A stretch of 64,000 nt of DNA, from assembly GCF_024807945.1 (NCBI RefSeq), contig NZ_JANUFD010000013.1, forward strand, positions 168,720 to 232,719, given 5' to 3'. Position numbers and translations under genes: made by a program. Source of the DNA: Pseudomonas sp. JUb42 (GTDB lineage: Bacteria > Pseudomonadota > Gammaproteobacteria > Pseudomonadales > Pseudomonadaceae). Below, in pieces: positions 22,003 to 31,991 of this stretch (the stretch's first letter is position 1; each line of letters starts with the position of its first letter). The notes below the pieces were generated by a model. It was not told where the DNA came from. It worked only from the letters and a program-made list of their open reading frames with translations, and did no database searches.

Positions 22003-22317
22003 CTAATCCCCACGCCGACTATCAATGCGCACCAACCGCCCACCCTCGAAGCGCAGATACTGATACATGCCGTTATTGGGCCCGTAGATCCATTCTTCGA
22101 CCTTCACTTCATCACGCTGGCGGTAATGGCTGAAGGTGGACTTGGTGCCGATCAGGTCCTGGCTTACCGGCGTGCCGCATTTCTGCTGCACCTCGAAGGC
22201 CCTGTCGCCCACGCTGATCAACTGGCTGCCGCAACGCAGGGTGTCGGCATGGGCGAGGGAGCACAGGCTTGCAGAGACGATCAGCAGTACGGCGCGCCAA
22301 CAGGTCGTGCGGGTCAA
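22003..22317 (-). CDS. DUF2845 family secreted protein
   Basis: 104 residues. The signal peptide (about 1-24, ending SLAHA) is followed by a small domain with LRCGSQLISVGD and two Cys (CGSQL and QKCGTP), and a WIYGPNNGMYQYLRFEGG stretch that resembles DUF2845 and SmpA-like small folds. The function is unknown. It is directly downstream of the DUF748 gene on the same strand (6 bp gap), so probably in one operon. Confidence 0.85.
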   Translation of the reverse strand: MTRTTCWRAVLLIVSASLCSLAHADTLRCGSQLISVGDRAFEVQQKCGTPVSQDLIGTKSTFSHYRQRDEVKVEEWIYGPNNGMYQYLRFEGGRLVRIDSRRGD

Positions 22318-22323
22318 ATCGGA

Positions 22324-25269
22324 TTACTCACTGTCCAGATGCAGAGGAGTGACCACGCGCTTGTCGGATTCAGCCTCGCCCAGACGCGCGTCGATGAAGT
22401 AGACGCGATCATCCGCCAGTTTGCCCTTGTCGACCAGATAGTCCTTGATGCTGCTGGCGCGATCCTGACCCAGCTTGCGCAATAGCACTTCGTTGCTGCT
22501 CCAGAACTTGAGCACGGCGGCGCGTAGCTGGTTCTGCCGTTCTTCCTTGCCCAGATCGACCCACTGCGCCGGCGGCTGTTGCTTGAGCTGGTCGCGGTAG
22601 ATGCCGTCGAGCATCGGCGCTTTTTCGTCATCCGGTACTTTTAGCAGGCCAGCCCTGGCCGGAACCTTGTCGCCGCGTCGTTGCAGGATCTTGTAGTAGG
22701 TGAACTGGTATTCCCGCTCCAGTCGATCTTGGGCCAGTAACGGGCCATCTGTGCTGGCGGCGCTGGTGCCTTCGATTTCCAGACGCAGGGTCGGGCGTTC
22801 CTTCAAGGCTGCCGAGAGCTTGTCCAGAGCGCCGTGTGCCTGTGGGCTCAGTTCGCTGGAGCCTGCGGCGAATGACACGCTGCTGAGGTCTTCCGAGCCG
22901 CCACCGCTGACCAGCCCGCCAATGAACTTGAACGGCGCCTGGGCGGCACGCAGGACCAGATTGCGCAGGGTCTGCCAGACAATCGGCATGACGCTGAACT
23001 GCGGATTATTGAGGTCGCCGGAGATCGGCAGCTCGATGGAGATTTTGCCGTCGGTGTCCTTGAGCAGGGCGATGGCCAGGCGAATCGGCAGGTCCACAGC
23101 GTCCGGGCTGTCGACTTTCTCACCCAGTTGCAGCTGTTCGACCACGACCTTGTTCTCGGCCTTGAGCTGGCCCTTGGTCACCATGTAGTGCAGGTCAAGA
23201 TCCAACCGGCCCTTGCGGATCCGGTAGCCAGCGAACTTGCCGGAGTAAGGCGTCAGGGTGGTCAGCTCGACACGCTTGAAGCTGGTGGCGATATCCAGGC
23301 TTGCCAGCGGGTCGAAGGGGTTCAGGCTGCCCTTGATGGTCACCGGCGCATAGCGATCGACCTTGCCCTTGATATCCACGGCAGCCGGTGCCGACTGGCG
23401 GTTGTCCAGGGTACCGATCTGGCCGTTGAGTTGCTGCACGGCGGTGGCGAAGTTCGGCGTCAGGCTGAAGTCGGCGAAGTTGGCCGAGCCGTCATTGATG
23501 CTCACCGAGCCGATCTTGATACCCATGGGCTTGGCGTTGCTGGCTGGCGCTGAGGCCTTGGGCGCGGTTTTGCTTTCCGGTGGCTGCGGGATCAACAGGT
23601 CATCGACGTTGGTGGTGCGATCGTTGTTGATCATGAAGCGGGCGTAAGGCTGCTCCAGGCTGACCTTGGCGATGCTCAGGCTATCGCCGTGCTGATAGTT
23701 CAGACCATCGAGATTGAGCTGCTGCCATTTGAGGAAGTCGCGTTGCTTGAGAGTGTCCAGGGTATGCAACTGATTGACCTGGGCCTTGCCGGTAATGCCG
23801 AAAGCCAAAGGCTCGGTGCTTTTCAGGTCAACCGCCAGATCGCTGCCGAGCATGCCGCTGCGCAGCTCAAGGCGAATGAACGGGCTGATGTAGGCTTGCG
23901 CCACACGCAGGTCGATGTCCTGGGTGGTGACCTGCAGTTTGGCCGTCACCGGGCTCAGGTTGACCTCGCCCGCTGCGGTGATCTTCCCTTGCTTGCCCAG
24001 ACCGGTGTCGAGCTTGAGGGTGAAAGGCGATTTGTTCAGGCTGTCGAAGTCTTTCAGGTCCAGGTTAAGCGGGCCGACTTCCAGAGCGACTGGCTCTTTC
24101 GGCAGGCGGTCGGCCAGATGAACCTGATAGTCACGCAACTGTACATCGCGCAGCAACACCTGCCAGGGCTTGCTCGGTTGAGCAGATTCGGCAGGCGCGG
24201 GTGCCGAGGCTTGCGCTTCGCCGGCTTTCTCATCGACAGGCGGCTTGCTCGGCGCCGGTTTGGCTGGCTGGTTGGCGAACAATCTCTGCCAGTCGAGCTG
24301 GCCATCGGCTTCCCGAGCTGCCCAGGTTTCCAGTTTATTGCTGCGAATCTTGCCGACGGTGACCAGTTGCTTGACCAGATCCACCGAGGTGTCGCTGACA
24401 TCCAGGCTCTGCAGGCGCACCAATGGCCGACCATCAGGTGTTTTGAGGGCCAGGGAGGCGACGCCGAGGTGGGTGTCGGTCAGCTTCAGTTCAGTGCCCT
24501 TGGACAGGTTGAGGGAGTAAGCGGTGCTGAAATTCAACACCCCGTCTTCCAGGGCCAGTGGCAATGCATCGCGAACATACGGCCACCACAGCTTCATCTT
24601 GTTGCCAGTGACCTTTAGGGTGCCTTCGGAGCTAATGGGAATCAGGCCGATGCGTCCGACCCAGTCGATCTGCCCACCGTCCGGTCCCGCCGCGACCAGG
24701 GTCATGTCGGCATTGTCTTCAGGCAGGGTACTGAGGTGTTTGAGCTCAAAATTGAGTTTGTCGTAGAGGAATTCGATAGGTTCGCTGGGGCGCTGATCCT
24801 GAAAACGGACATAGCCATCAGCCAACTTGATCGTGTCGACGCGCACCGGGAACGGCTTGCTGGCCGGTTGCTCCGGAGTCGGCTCGCTGGGTGGCAGCTT
24901 GAACAGCTGTGCCAGGTTCATCTTGCCCTGCTTGTCGAACAGCAGTTCGGTCTTGGGTTTGACCAGTTCCACGTCGGCCAGGTGCAGGGCGCCGGTCCAG
25001 AGGCTGTCCACCTGCAGGTTCGCATAGAGCTTGGCAAAACCGACCTGCTCCTTGCCGGGCATGCCGATATTCAGGCCCCACAGGGTCAGCTCAAGGCTGT
25101 AGGGGTTGAGCTCCAGGCGCTCGAGCCGGGCCGGAACCGTGGAATACTTGGCTAGTTGCTGATTGACCACGCGCAAGGCGATGCCTGGCAGAACCAAAAA
25201 GCCCAGAAGTGTGTAGAGCGCGACGGCAGTCAGCAGGACAGCAAGGCTGCGTTTCAATCCTTTGGGCAT
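22324..25269 (-). CDS. DUF748 family AsmA-like envelope protein
   Basis: 981 residues from the ATG at 25269 (MPKGLKRSL), preferred over an upstream in-frame ATG because it places the membrane anchor (about 5-28) at the N-terminus. Large repetitive beta-rich AsmA/YicH-like periplasmic regions follow, with Pro/Ala/Lys-rich linkers (about 350-375 and 565-585). A C-terminal region resembles OmpA-type folds (VSFAAGSSELSPQAHGALDKL). AsmA-like proteins are thought to move or order lipids in the envelope; the role of this one is not known. Confidence 0.88.
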   Translation of the reverse strand: MPKGLKRSLAVLLTAVALYTLLGFLVLPGIALRVVNQQLAKYSTVPARLERLELNPYSLELTLWGLNIGMPGKEQVGFAKLYANLQVDSLWTGALHLADVELVKPKTELLFDKQGKMNLAQLFKLPPSEPTPEQPASKPFPVRVDTIKLADGYVRFQDQRPSEPIEFLYDKLNFELKHLSTLPEDNADMTLVAAGPDGGQIDWVGRIGLIPISSEGTLKVTGNKMKLWWPYVRDALPLALEDGVLNFSTAYSLNLSKGTELKLTDTHLGVASLALKTPDGRPLVRLQSLDVSDTSVDLVKQLVTVGKIRSNKLETWAAREADGQLDWQRLFANQPAKPAPSKPPVDEKAGEAQASAPAPAESAQPSKPWQVLLRDVQLRDYQVHLADRLPKEPVALEVGPLNLDLKDFDSLNKSPFTLKLDTGLGKQGKITAAGEVNLSPVTAKLQVTTQDIDLRVAQAYISPFIRLELRSGMLGSDLAVDLKSTEPLAFGITGKAQVNQLHTLDTLKQRDFLKWQQLNLDGLNYQHGDSLSIAKVSLEQPYARFMINNDRTTNVDDLLIPQPPESKTAPKASAPASNAKPMGIKIGSVSINDGSANFADFSLTPNFATAVQQLNGQIGTLDNRQSAPAAVDIKGKVDRYAPVTIKGSLNPFDPLASLDIATSFKRVELTTLTPYSGKFAGYRIRKGRLDLDLHYMVTKGQLKAENKVVVEQLQLGEKVDSPDAVDLPIRLAIALLKDTDGKISIELPISGDLNNPQFSVMPIVWQTLRNLVLRAAQAPFKFIGGLVSGGGSEDLSSVSFAAGSSELSPQAHGALDKLSAALKERPTLRLEIEGTSAASTDGPLLAQDRLEREYQFTYYKILQRRGDKVPARAGLLKVPDDEKAPMLDGIYRDQLKQQPPAQWVDLGKEERQNQLRAAVLKFWSSNEVLLRKLGQDRASSIKDYLVDKGKLADDRVYFIDARLGEAESDKRVVTPLHLDSE

Positions 25270-25381
25270 ATGCGACGTCAACTCTCTCGGTTCGGAGGTC
25301 CTTGGAGTATGGCACGGCAATGTGGTTCCAGATGTGGCGTCTGCAAAGCTTGTAGGAAGATTCCCGCGAAGCCGAGCGACA

Positions 25382-26398
25382 TCACAGTTGCAGAATCAAG
25401 GTCTTGAGCGGCGGTTGCTGGTCCTGTGACGGGAAATCGGCAGCGGGGGTCATGATCTGCCAGTCGCGTACTGGCCTGCCAAGTTTGGTTGCGCAACGCA
25501 GAACCTGCTCACGCCAGTCCTCCATGCTGACCTTCGCCAGGTTGTTGCAGCAAATCAGCACGCCATTGTCGGCAGTCGCCAGCAACGCGGGCTTGAGCAG
25601 GCTCTGATAGTCGCGCAGCAGGTCCACGGTGCCAAAGGCGCTCTTGGCCCAGGCCGGTGGGTCGAGCAGCACCAGATCGTACTGACGCTGCTCCAGACGC
25701 ACGTAGGGGGGCAGTTTATGCCCACGACGCTGGGTGATCGGCAGCCCGGCCAGCTGGCGTATTGCCGGGAAGTAATCGGACTGGATGAACTGCATGGTCG
25801 GCAGCTCGGGGTTGAGCGCGCCGTTTTCCTTGCCGACTGCCAGATTGCCCTCGGCGAAGTCCAGGTTGCAGACCTCTTTCGCACCGCCGGCTGCGGCACT
25901 CAGGCCGACGCCGCAGGTATAGGCGAACAGGTTCAGCACGCTTTTGCCCTGGCTGTGCTGCTTGACCCAGCCGCGGGTATTGCGCAGGTCGAGGAACAGC
26001 AGCGGATCCTGACCCGGATGACGGCCACGTACCCGATAGTTCAGGCCCCATTCATGGCCGATCAGGTCTTGTAGCGCCTCGGCGTCGGCTTGGTACACCG
26101 TGTCCTCGCGGTCGATACGCGAGTTGCCCTGGGAGCGGTCGTTGTAGACCAGCAGCAGGTCCACGCCCAGATGCGCTGTGATATGGGCGTGCAACGCCAG
26201 CAGATCATCACGCTCCAGTCGGGTATGGAAGCTCTGCACCAGTAGTTGCGGGCCGTAACGATCGATGGTCAGGCCGCTGGCGCCTTCCTGACTGCCGTGG
26301 AACAGCCGATAACAGTCCGTCCCCTGCTGATGCAGTTCGGCAAGCAGGGCCTGGCGGTTATCGAGGGCGACGCTGAGCGCCTGGATCAGGGAGGACAT
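25382..26398 (-). CDS. Class I SAM-dependent methyltransferase, RlmI/RlmK-like (COG1092)
   Basis: 338 residues from the ATG at 26398 (MSSLIQAL). An N-terminal region with GLTIDRYGPQLLVQ is followed by a Rossmann methyltransferase domain with FLDLRNTRGWV, LNLFAYTCGVGLSAAAGG (SAM loop) and the catalytic-type LVLLDPPAWAKS motif. This pattern is typical of 23S rRNA m5C or m7G methyltransferases of the RlmI group, but the substrate cannot be fixed from sequence. A single gene facing the same way as its neighbours. Confidence 0.85.
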   Translation of the reverse strand: MSSLIQALSVALDNRQALLAELHQQGTDCYRLFHGSQEGASGLTIDRYGPQLLVQSFHTRLERDDLLALHAHITAHLGVDLLLVYNDRSQGNSRIDREDTVYQADAEALQDLIGHEWGLNYRVRGRHPGQDPLLFLDLRNTRGWVKQHSQGKSVLNLFAYTCGVGLSAAAGGAKEVCNLDFAEGNLAVGKENGALNPELPTMQFIQSDYFPAIRQLAGLPITQRRGHKLPPYVRLEQRQYDLVLLDPPAWAKSAFGTVDLLRDYQSLLKPALLATADNGVLICCNNLAKVSMEDWREQVLRCATKLGRPVRDWQIMTPAADFPSQDQQPPLKTLILQL

Positions 26399-26500
26399 GC
26401 TAAGCGCCTTGGCTGGAAATGGGCGCGGCAGTTTAGCAGTTAAGACGGCCATACAGTGGCAAACACCGGCTTGAGGTGCAACGCAATGTGGGGGCCGGAT

Positions 26501-26592
26501 GTGGGAGCCGCCTTGGTGGCGATCGAGTGCGAAGCGCTCGCACTAGCTTCTGCGACTGTTCTGGCCCCATCGCCAGCAAGCCGGCTCCCACA
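26501..26592. repeat. Paired REP palindrome
   Basis: Left arm GTGGGAGCCGCCTTGGTGGCG... (26501-26523) and right arm ATCGCCAGCAAGCCGGCTCC... (26569-26592). It lies between the methyltransferase and thiolase genes, with the same family signature as the repeat at 21884. Confidence 0.85.
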
Positions 26593-26620
26593 GGATTTCA
26601 TTGCAGTTCAGGTTCAGGTA

Positions 26621-27799
<1,179 letters not shown>

Positions 27800-27915
27800 G
27801 GCACGGTTCCTCATTGTTCTTGGGGGAGGCGACGGGCAACAGGCAACCGGCCCTGATCGCAGGAAACGAAGGAGCGCATGTTGGCACAGATGGGGGACGA
27901 GGTTCCAATCGACCG

Positions 27916-28785
27916 TTACAACAGGCCCATGCGCCGTTTGGCCCGGTGGACCGAGGCATTGCGTACCGACCAGCGCAACACGGGCGCGACGGTATGCACG
28001 GCGCTGCGGATCAGGCGGCGTTGCAGGGCGCTCTGCTGGATGCCGAACATCTCCCGCGCCCAGTCCGGCAGCAGGTCGATGCCGCCCTGCATCATCAGGT
28101 TACCTACCGGCTTGGCCAGGCGGCTCGGGGCAGGGGCGTCGAGGAGCAGGCTCAGCACCGTATGACTGCGCTCATTGCACAGCAATTGCGGGCGCATGTG
28201 TTGCAGGTACTCGGCCACGGCGTCTCGCGAACGGGGAATGTCCCGGGCACCCAGGCGTTCGGCCACCAAGGCGGTCTCGGCGTAGTAGCGATCCTGATCG
28301 GCCAGGGACAGATGCGGGTTGAGATAGCGCAGATGAGCGGCGAGAAAGTTACTGACTTCGGCCACATGCACCCAGGTCAGCAGGTCAGGGTCGCTGGCGG
28401 CATAGGCCCGGCCGTCTGGCGCGGTGCCGACCACTTGCAGATGGATGGTGCGCACCTTGTCGATCAGCCAGTTGGCGTCGTGAGTCGAGCCGAAGGTGGT
28501 GCCGGAAATGAACTGACCGGTGCGGCGCAGGCGACCGAGCATGTCCTGACGAAAATTTGAATGGTCCCAGACCCCGGCAAGGGCCAGGGGGTGAAGCATT
28601 TGCAGGAGCAGGGCGCTGATGCCGCCAGTCAGCATGCTGGGAAAGTCGCCATGGACCTGCCAGCAGATGGCGTCGGGGCCATAGAGTCCGGGGTCGCCCT
28701 TGGGGTTTTCCATGTCCAGCTGGCCCAGGGCCAGACCGGTCAGGCTCATGACCTGGGTTTCAATGCGACGACGAATGAATTCCAT
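27916..28785 (-). CDS. Oxygenase MpaB family protein (DUF2236)
   Basis: 289 residues. Recognised by GPDAICWQVHGDFPSMLTGGISALLLQMLHPLALAGVWDHS-like features (a conserved HP with downstream His residues), RTIHLQVVG and TWVHVAEVSNF. Members such as fungal MpaB and the latex-clearing protein family bind haem and carry out oxidative cleavage; the substrate here is unknown. It stands upstream of the thiolase gene on the same strand with a 116 bp gap. Confidence 0.85.
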   Translation of the reverse strand: MEFIRRRIETQVMSLTGLALGQLDMENPKGDPGLYGPDAICWQVHGDFPSMLTGGISALLLQMLHPLALAGVWDHSNFRQDMLGRLRRTGQFISGTTFGSTHDANWLIDKVRTIHLQVVGTAPDGRAYAASDPDLLTWVHVAEVSNFLAAHLRYLNPHLSLADQDRYYAETALVAERLGARDIPRSRDAVAEYLQHMRPQLLCNERSHTVLSLLLDAPAPSRLAKPVGNLMMQGGIDLLPDWAREMFGIQQSALQRRLIRSAVHTVAPVLRWSVRNASVHRAKRRMGLL

Positions 28786-28928
28786 GGATTCTCGGTTTTG
28801 TTACAGCCAATACCGCCTGACCATGCCGTGCTTGTTGCGGGGATTCAAGCTCTTCAAACAATTAAATCGCATGATGACGCCCTGGGGAAATAAAACACCG
28901 CATCACCACCTGAATTAATCACATCCCG

Positions 28929-29020
28929 TTGGACCCGCTGTAGCCGGGAAGGTGTCGGCACAGACGACAGAGAGGTATCGAGTTCACCGCCCCTTTCCCG
29001 GCTAAAGCCGGTCCCACAGG
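28929..29020. repeat. Paired REP-like palindrome at the left edge of the accessory island
   Basis: Arms around GCTGTAGCCGGGAAGG (28937-28952) and CCTTTCCCGGCTAAAGCCGG (28992-29011) face each other. It marks the boundary between core DNA and the A+T-rich effector island. Confidence 0.7.
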
Positions 29021-29052
29021 AGTCCTGTGTTTGCTATACGACGGGCGATCCC

Positions 29053-29608
29053 CTAAGACTCGGCTGTTTTGCAGGCGATTTTTTGTTGGGCTGACTGGCG
29101 CCGCTGTTTGCGCTTTATCGCTCTGGACGATACAAACACTATGACTGCGCCATTAATGGGTAATGCCAGGGCAAGCGTTATCCCCATAAAAATTCCGCCC
29201 CATACAACGTCGTCACATGACATTCCCTCATGACCCGTGATTAACCGATGGAGCCAAGCCTCTGGTAAAACAAGTAGTAGCAAAAAAAACTATAACTAAA
29301 AACGGTGCGAGAAATGCGAGCCACATTGCAATGAGTTTTATTCTTTTTCTTGCCTTGCTCCCATTCTGCCATTCTGAAGCGCCAGTAAAATTGTAAGCGT
29401 ATTTTGCAGTGCTCCATATTAGAGTTAAGGTCAGAGTCAGGGTTAGGAAAGATACTGTTTTGAGTTCTGTCCATTCTGTCTCATGTTTGCTAATCGATAG
29501 CATCTTAAGAATCCAGTCGTATGCTCTATAAGCATCCAACGATTCAGCCAGAGCCCAAAAAACAGCCATGTATACACACCAGACAATTGCCAGCTTGATT
29601 GGATTCAT
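29053..29608 (-). pseudogene. Unit C: frameshifted Tlde1 immunity gene
   Basis: Read in two frames it gives a protein like the unit B immunity protein. The first frame (29608 to 29228) starts MNPIKLAIVWC and runs through three hydrophobic segments. The second (about 29283 to 29053) resumes with LVLPEAWLHRLITGHEGMSCD and a fourth. The break is at a run of eight T on the coding strand (plus 29272-29279 are eight A); seven would restore the frame. It could be a decayed gene, a slippage-controlled gene or a sequencing artefact. The start follows the effector stop directly (TAAATG). Confidence 0.8.
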
Positions 29609-29999
29609 TTAGTAGACCTGTACAGTTCCATAAGCTGTTAACGACGCACTGATGTTTATCCGTGCAGTGTTCAGCAATGCCTCTCTCAATATTGCGTAGT
29701 GTGAGTGGCTGGGAAGGGTTATGCACCCTTCGCTGACCCCGGAATAGCCTGCTGGATACAGTCTGAATGCGCCGCGTTTGACTTGATCGATAAAGGTAAT
29801 GTCATCCACATTGCCATCCTCACGATACAATCCGAACCATAGGTCTCGATCTGAGCCGCTCATTAAGGAATTAACGCTAGCTTCCACTTTAGTGCTAATG
29901 CCGCCTCTAGGCCTATCGACAATGTAATACTTGGCAAACGGCAACCGCCCTGCCTCTACGACCGCCACCGAATCCGGATTATTCCGATGTGCCCCGGCA
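29609..29999 (-). pseudogene. Unit C: N-terminally truncated Tlde1 effector fragment
   Basis: It aligns with the intact effector from its AGVHRNNPDS region to the C-terminus but lacks the first ~30 codons. The only possible start is GTG at 29968 (119 codons). The catalytic-site stretch reads RLYPAGYSGVSEGC: the expected active-site His is Tyr (codon TAT for CAT). The Cys is retained. Without the N-terminus, a promoter or a clear ribosome site it is probably silent. It immediately precedes its immunity gene. Confidence 0.8.
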
Positions 30000-30030
30000 G
30001 TATTGAACGGCTGTTTTTGCAGGCTGTTTT

Positions 30031-30555
30031 TTATTGGGCTAAGTGGCGTCGCTGTCTGCGCTTTATTGCTTGGGATGATAAAAACACAATGACTGCGCCA
30101 TTAATGGGTAATGCCAGGGCAAGCGTTATCCTGATAAAGATTCCGTCCCATACAACATCGTCGCATGACATTCCGTCATGACCCGTAATTAACCGATGTA
30201 GCCAAACCTCCGGTAAAACAAAATTCAATAAAATAACTATCGCCAAATACGGTACAAGAAATGCGGACCATATTGCAATGAGTTTTATTCTTTTTTTTGT
30301 CCCATTCCCCTGCTGCCATTCTGAAATCCCTGTAAAAAAATGAGCGTATTTTGTTGTAAGCCAAATTAATATAAAGGTTAAAGTGAAATGGAGGGAGAAT
30401 CGCGCTCCGAGCTCTATCCCTCCGGCATCATTTTTGCTGATCGATAGCACTCCTAGAAACCATTCTTGCTGTACGTAGACATCATACACTTCAACGATGG
30501 CGATAAAAAGAATCGTATATATACACCAGGCAATTGCCAGTCTGATAGGGTTCAT
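30031..30555 (-). CDS. Unit B: putative Tlde1 immunity protein (polytopic membrane protein)
   Basis: 174 residues with about four hydrophobic segments (6-26, 52-72, 95-116, 142-164). The C-terminal half (GMSCDDVVWDGIFIRITLALALPINGA-like) closely matches units A and C, while the N-terminal half diverges. It ends earlier than the others because the CAA codon seen in units A and C is TAA here. It directly follows a broken effector copy, so it would protect against an effector this genome no longer delivers. Its role as an immunity protein is inferred from position and pairing. Confidence 0.75.
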   Translation of the reverse strand: MNPIRLAIAWCIYTILFIAIVEVYDVYVQQEWFLGVLSISKNDAGGIELGARFSLHFTLTFILIWLTTKYAHFFTGISEWQQGNGTKKRIKLIAIWSAFLVPYLAIVILLNFVLPEVWLHRLITGHDGMSCDDVVWDGIFIRITLALALPINGAVIVFLSSQAIKRRQRRHLAQ

Positions 30556-30945
30556 TTAATAGACCTGTATAGTGCCATAGGCTGTTAACGAAAAACTAAT
30601 TTTTATTTGTGCGGTTTTCAGCAATGCATCTCTTAATATGCGTAGTGTGAATGATTGGGAGGGGTTATGCACCCTTCGCTGACCCCTGAATAGCCCGCTG
30701 GATGCAGTCTGAATTCGCCACGCCTGACTTGATCGATAAAGGTGATGTCATCCACATTGCCATCTTCACGATATAATCTGAACCATAGGCTTCTATCTGA
30801 ACCGCTCATTAAGGAATTAACGCTAGCTTCCACTCTAGTCCTAATACCGCCTCTAGGCCTATCAACAATGTAATACTTGCCAAACGGCAACGGCTCCTCA
30901 TTGACGATCGCCACTGAATCCGGCTTATTCCGATGCGCCCCGGTA
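30556..30945 (-). pseudogene. Unit B: truncated and frameshifted Tlde1 effector fragment
   Basis: Begins at the same internal codon region as unit C, immediately after the unit A immunity stop, with no N-terminal ~30 codons. GTG at 30914 is the first possible start. The catalytic stretch RLHPAGYSGVSEGC is intact. One base is missing shortly after HSHYA (GCATATT here, GCAATATT in unit C), so the frame ends at 30633 and the last ~28 residues are lost. The DNA to 30556 still aligns to the effector end. Confidence 0.82.
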
Positions 30946-31512
30946 TTATTGATCGGCTGCTTTGTAGGCGGTTTTTTGTTGAGCTGATTGGCGCAGTTGT
31001 TTGCGTTTTATTACTTGGGACGATACAAATGCCACGAATGCACCGTTAATGGGTATAGCTAGGGCAAGCGTTATCCCGCCAATTATTCCGTTCCAGACAA
31101 CGTCGTCGCACGGCATTTCCCTACCCATGAACAATCGGTATAGCCAAGCTTCTGGTAAGGCAAGGTTTGATAATGCAAAGATCACCACGTATGTCACAAA
31201 AAATGCATGCCATATTAAAATCAGCTTAATTTTTTGCCTAGGCCTCGTGATGTTTTTCCTCCAGGCTGAATTCATAAAGGCGTAAGCAACTCTCGCGGTA
31301 AGCCAGATAAGCACCGAATTCAAGAGCAAAGACAGGAGAAGCTGGACTTCAAACGCTATCCGGGTTGCACCATGAGAGCTAACAGCATCTTTGCTAAACG
31401 ATAACCCGTTGATGATCCAGTCTGGGGGTACATATGCATCCATTAAGTGGAGCAAGACAAGATAAGCAATCGCATACGCACACCATGTAACCGCTAACCT
31501 AACTGAATTCAT
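30946..31512 (-). CDS. Unit A: putative Tlde1 immunity protein
   Basis: 188 residues with hydrophobic segments at about 7-27, 55-75, 100-125 and 150-172. It starts inside the effector stop (TAATG), so translation is coupled to the effector. The C-terminal region PCDDVVWNGIIGGITLALAIPINGA is shared with units B and C; the N-terminal half is most divergent. Position and pairing indicate an inner-membrane protein that protects the cell from the periplasmic action of the effector. No enzymatic motif is seen. Confidence 0.8.
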   Translation of the reverse strand: MNSVRLAVTWCAYAIAYLVLLHLMDAYVPPDWIINGLSFSKDAVSSHGATRIAFEVQLLLSLLLNSVLIWLTARVAYAFMNSAWRKNITRPRQKIKLILIWHAFFVTYVVIFALSNLALPEAWLYRLFMGREMPCDDVVWNGIIGGITLALAIPINGAFVAFVSSQVIKRKQLRQSAQQKTAYKAADQ

Positions 31513-31991
31513 TAGTAGACCTGTACAGTTCCATAAGCTGTTAACGAAGCGCTGATTTTTATCTGCGCAGTTCCAAGCAGGGCATCTCTCAAAATTTTAT
31601 AGTGCGAATGATTGGGGAGGGTTATGCACCCTTGGCTTATTCCGGAATATCCAGCTGGATGCAATCTGAAAGCGCCACGCTCGATTTGATCAATAAAGGT
31701 AGTGTCATCCACATTGCTATCCTCACGATATAATGCAAACCATATGAATCGATTCGAGCCGCTCAAAGCAGAAGCGTAGTAGGCCCTTGCGATGTCCACA
31801 GGGCCGCCTCTAGGCCTATCAACAATATAATACTTGCCAAACGGCAACGGCCCCTCATTGACGATCGCCACTGAATCCGGATTATTCCGATGCACCCCGG
31901 CATAGCCCGAATAGGCAGGAAAGAACCCAACCCCCGGAACGCTCAACGTCGACAACCCATAGCTATTCAGCAGGTAGGTACACCGAATCAT
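31512..31991 (-). CDS. Tlde1-type T6SS effector (DUF2778, L,D-transpeptidase fold), intact
   Basis: 159 residues from the ATG at 31991, which overlaps the hcp stop (ATGA) and has GGAG six bases before it. A family block GVHRNNPDSVAIVNEGPLPFG at 33-52 and YYIVDRPRGG at 54-63 lead to the catalytic motif HPAGYSGISQGC, with His111 and Cys122. Tlde1 effectors cut or exchange D-amino acids on peptidoglycan tetrapeptides in the target periplasm. The N-terminal ~30 residues are unique to this copy. The adjacent hcp and immunity genes support a T6SS effector role; biochemical activity is inferred. Confidence 0.85.
   Translation of the reverse strand: MIRCTYLLNSYGLSTLSVPGVGFFPAYSGYAGVHRNNPDSVAIVNEGPLPFGKYYIVDRPRGGPVDIARAYYASALSGSNRFIWFALYREDSNVDDTTFIDQIERGAFRLHPAGYSGISQGCITLPNHSHYKILRDALLGTAQIKISASLTAYGTVQVY

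Larger units (their letters stand above)
29053..31901 (-). repeat. Tandem array of three ~950 bp effector-tip/immunity units
   Basis: Unit A spans 31901-30946, unit B 30945-30000 and unit C 29999-29053. Each starts at the same point of the effector (coding-strand CCGGGG(T/C/A)GCATCGG-like sequence, residue 31 of the intact protein) and ends at the immunity stop. Junctions A/B and B/C share about 24 of 28 bases across the immunity end and next effector start. Only unit A is joined to an effector N-terminus and hcp. Confidence 0.8.
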
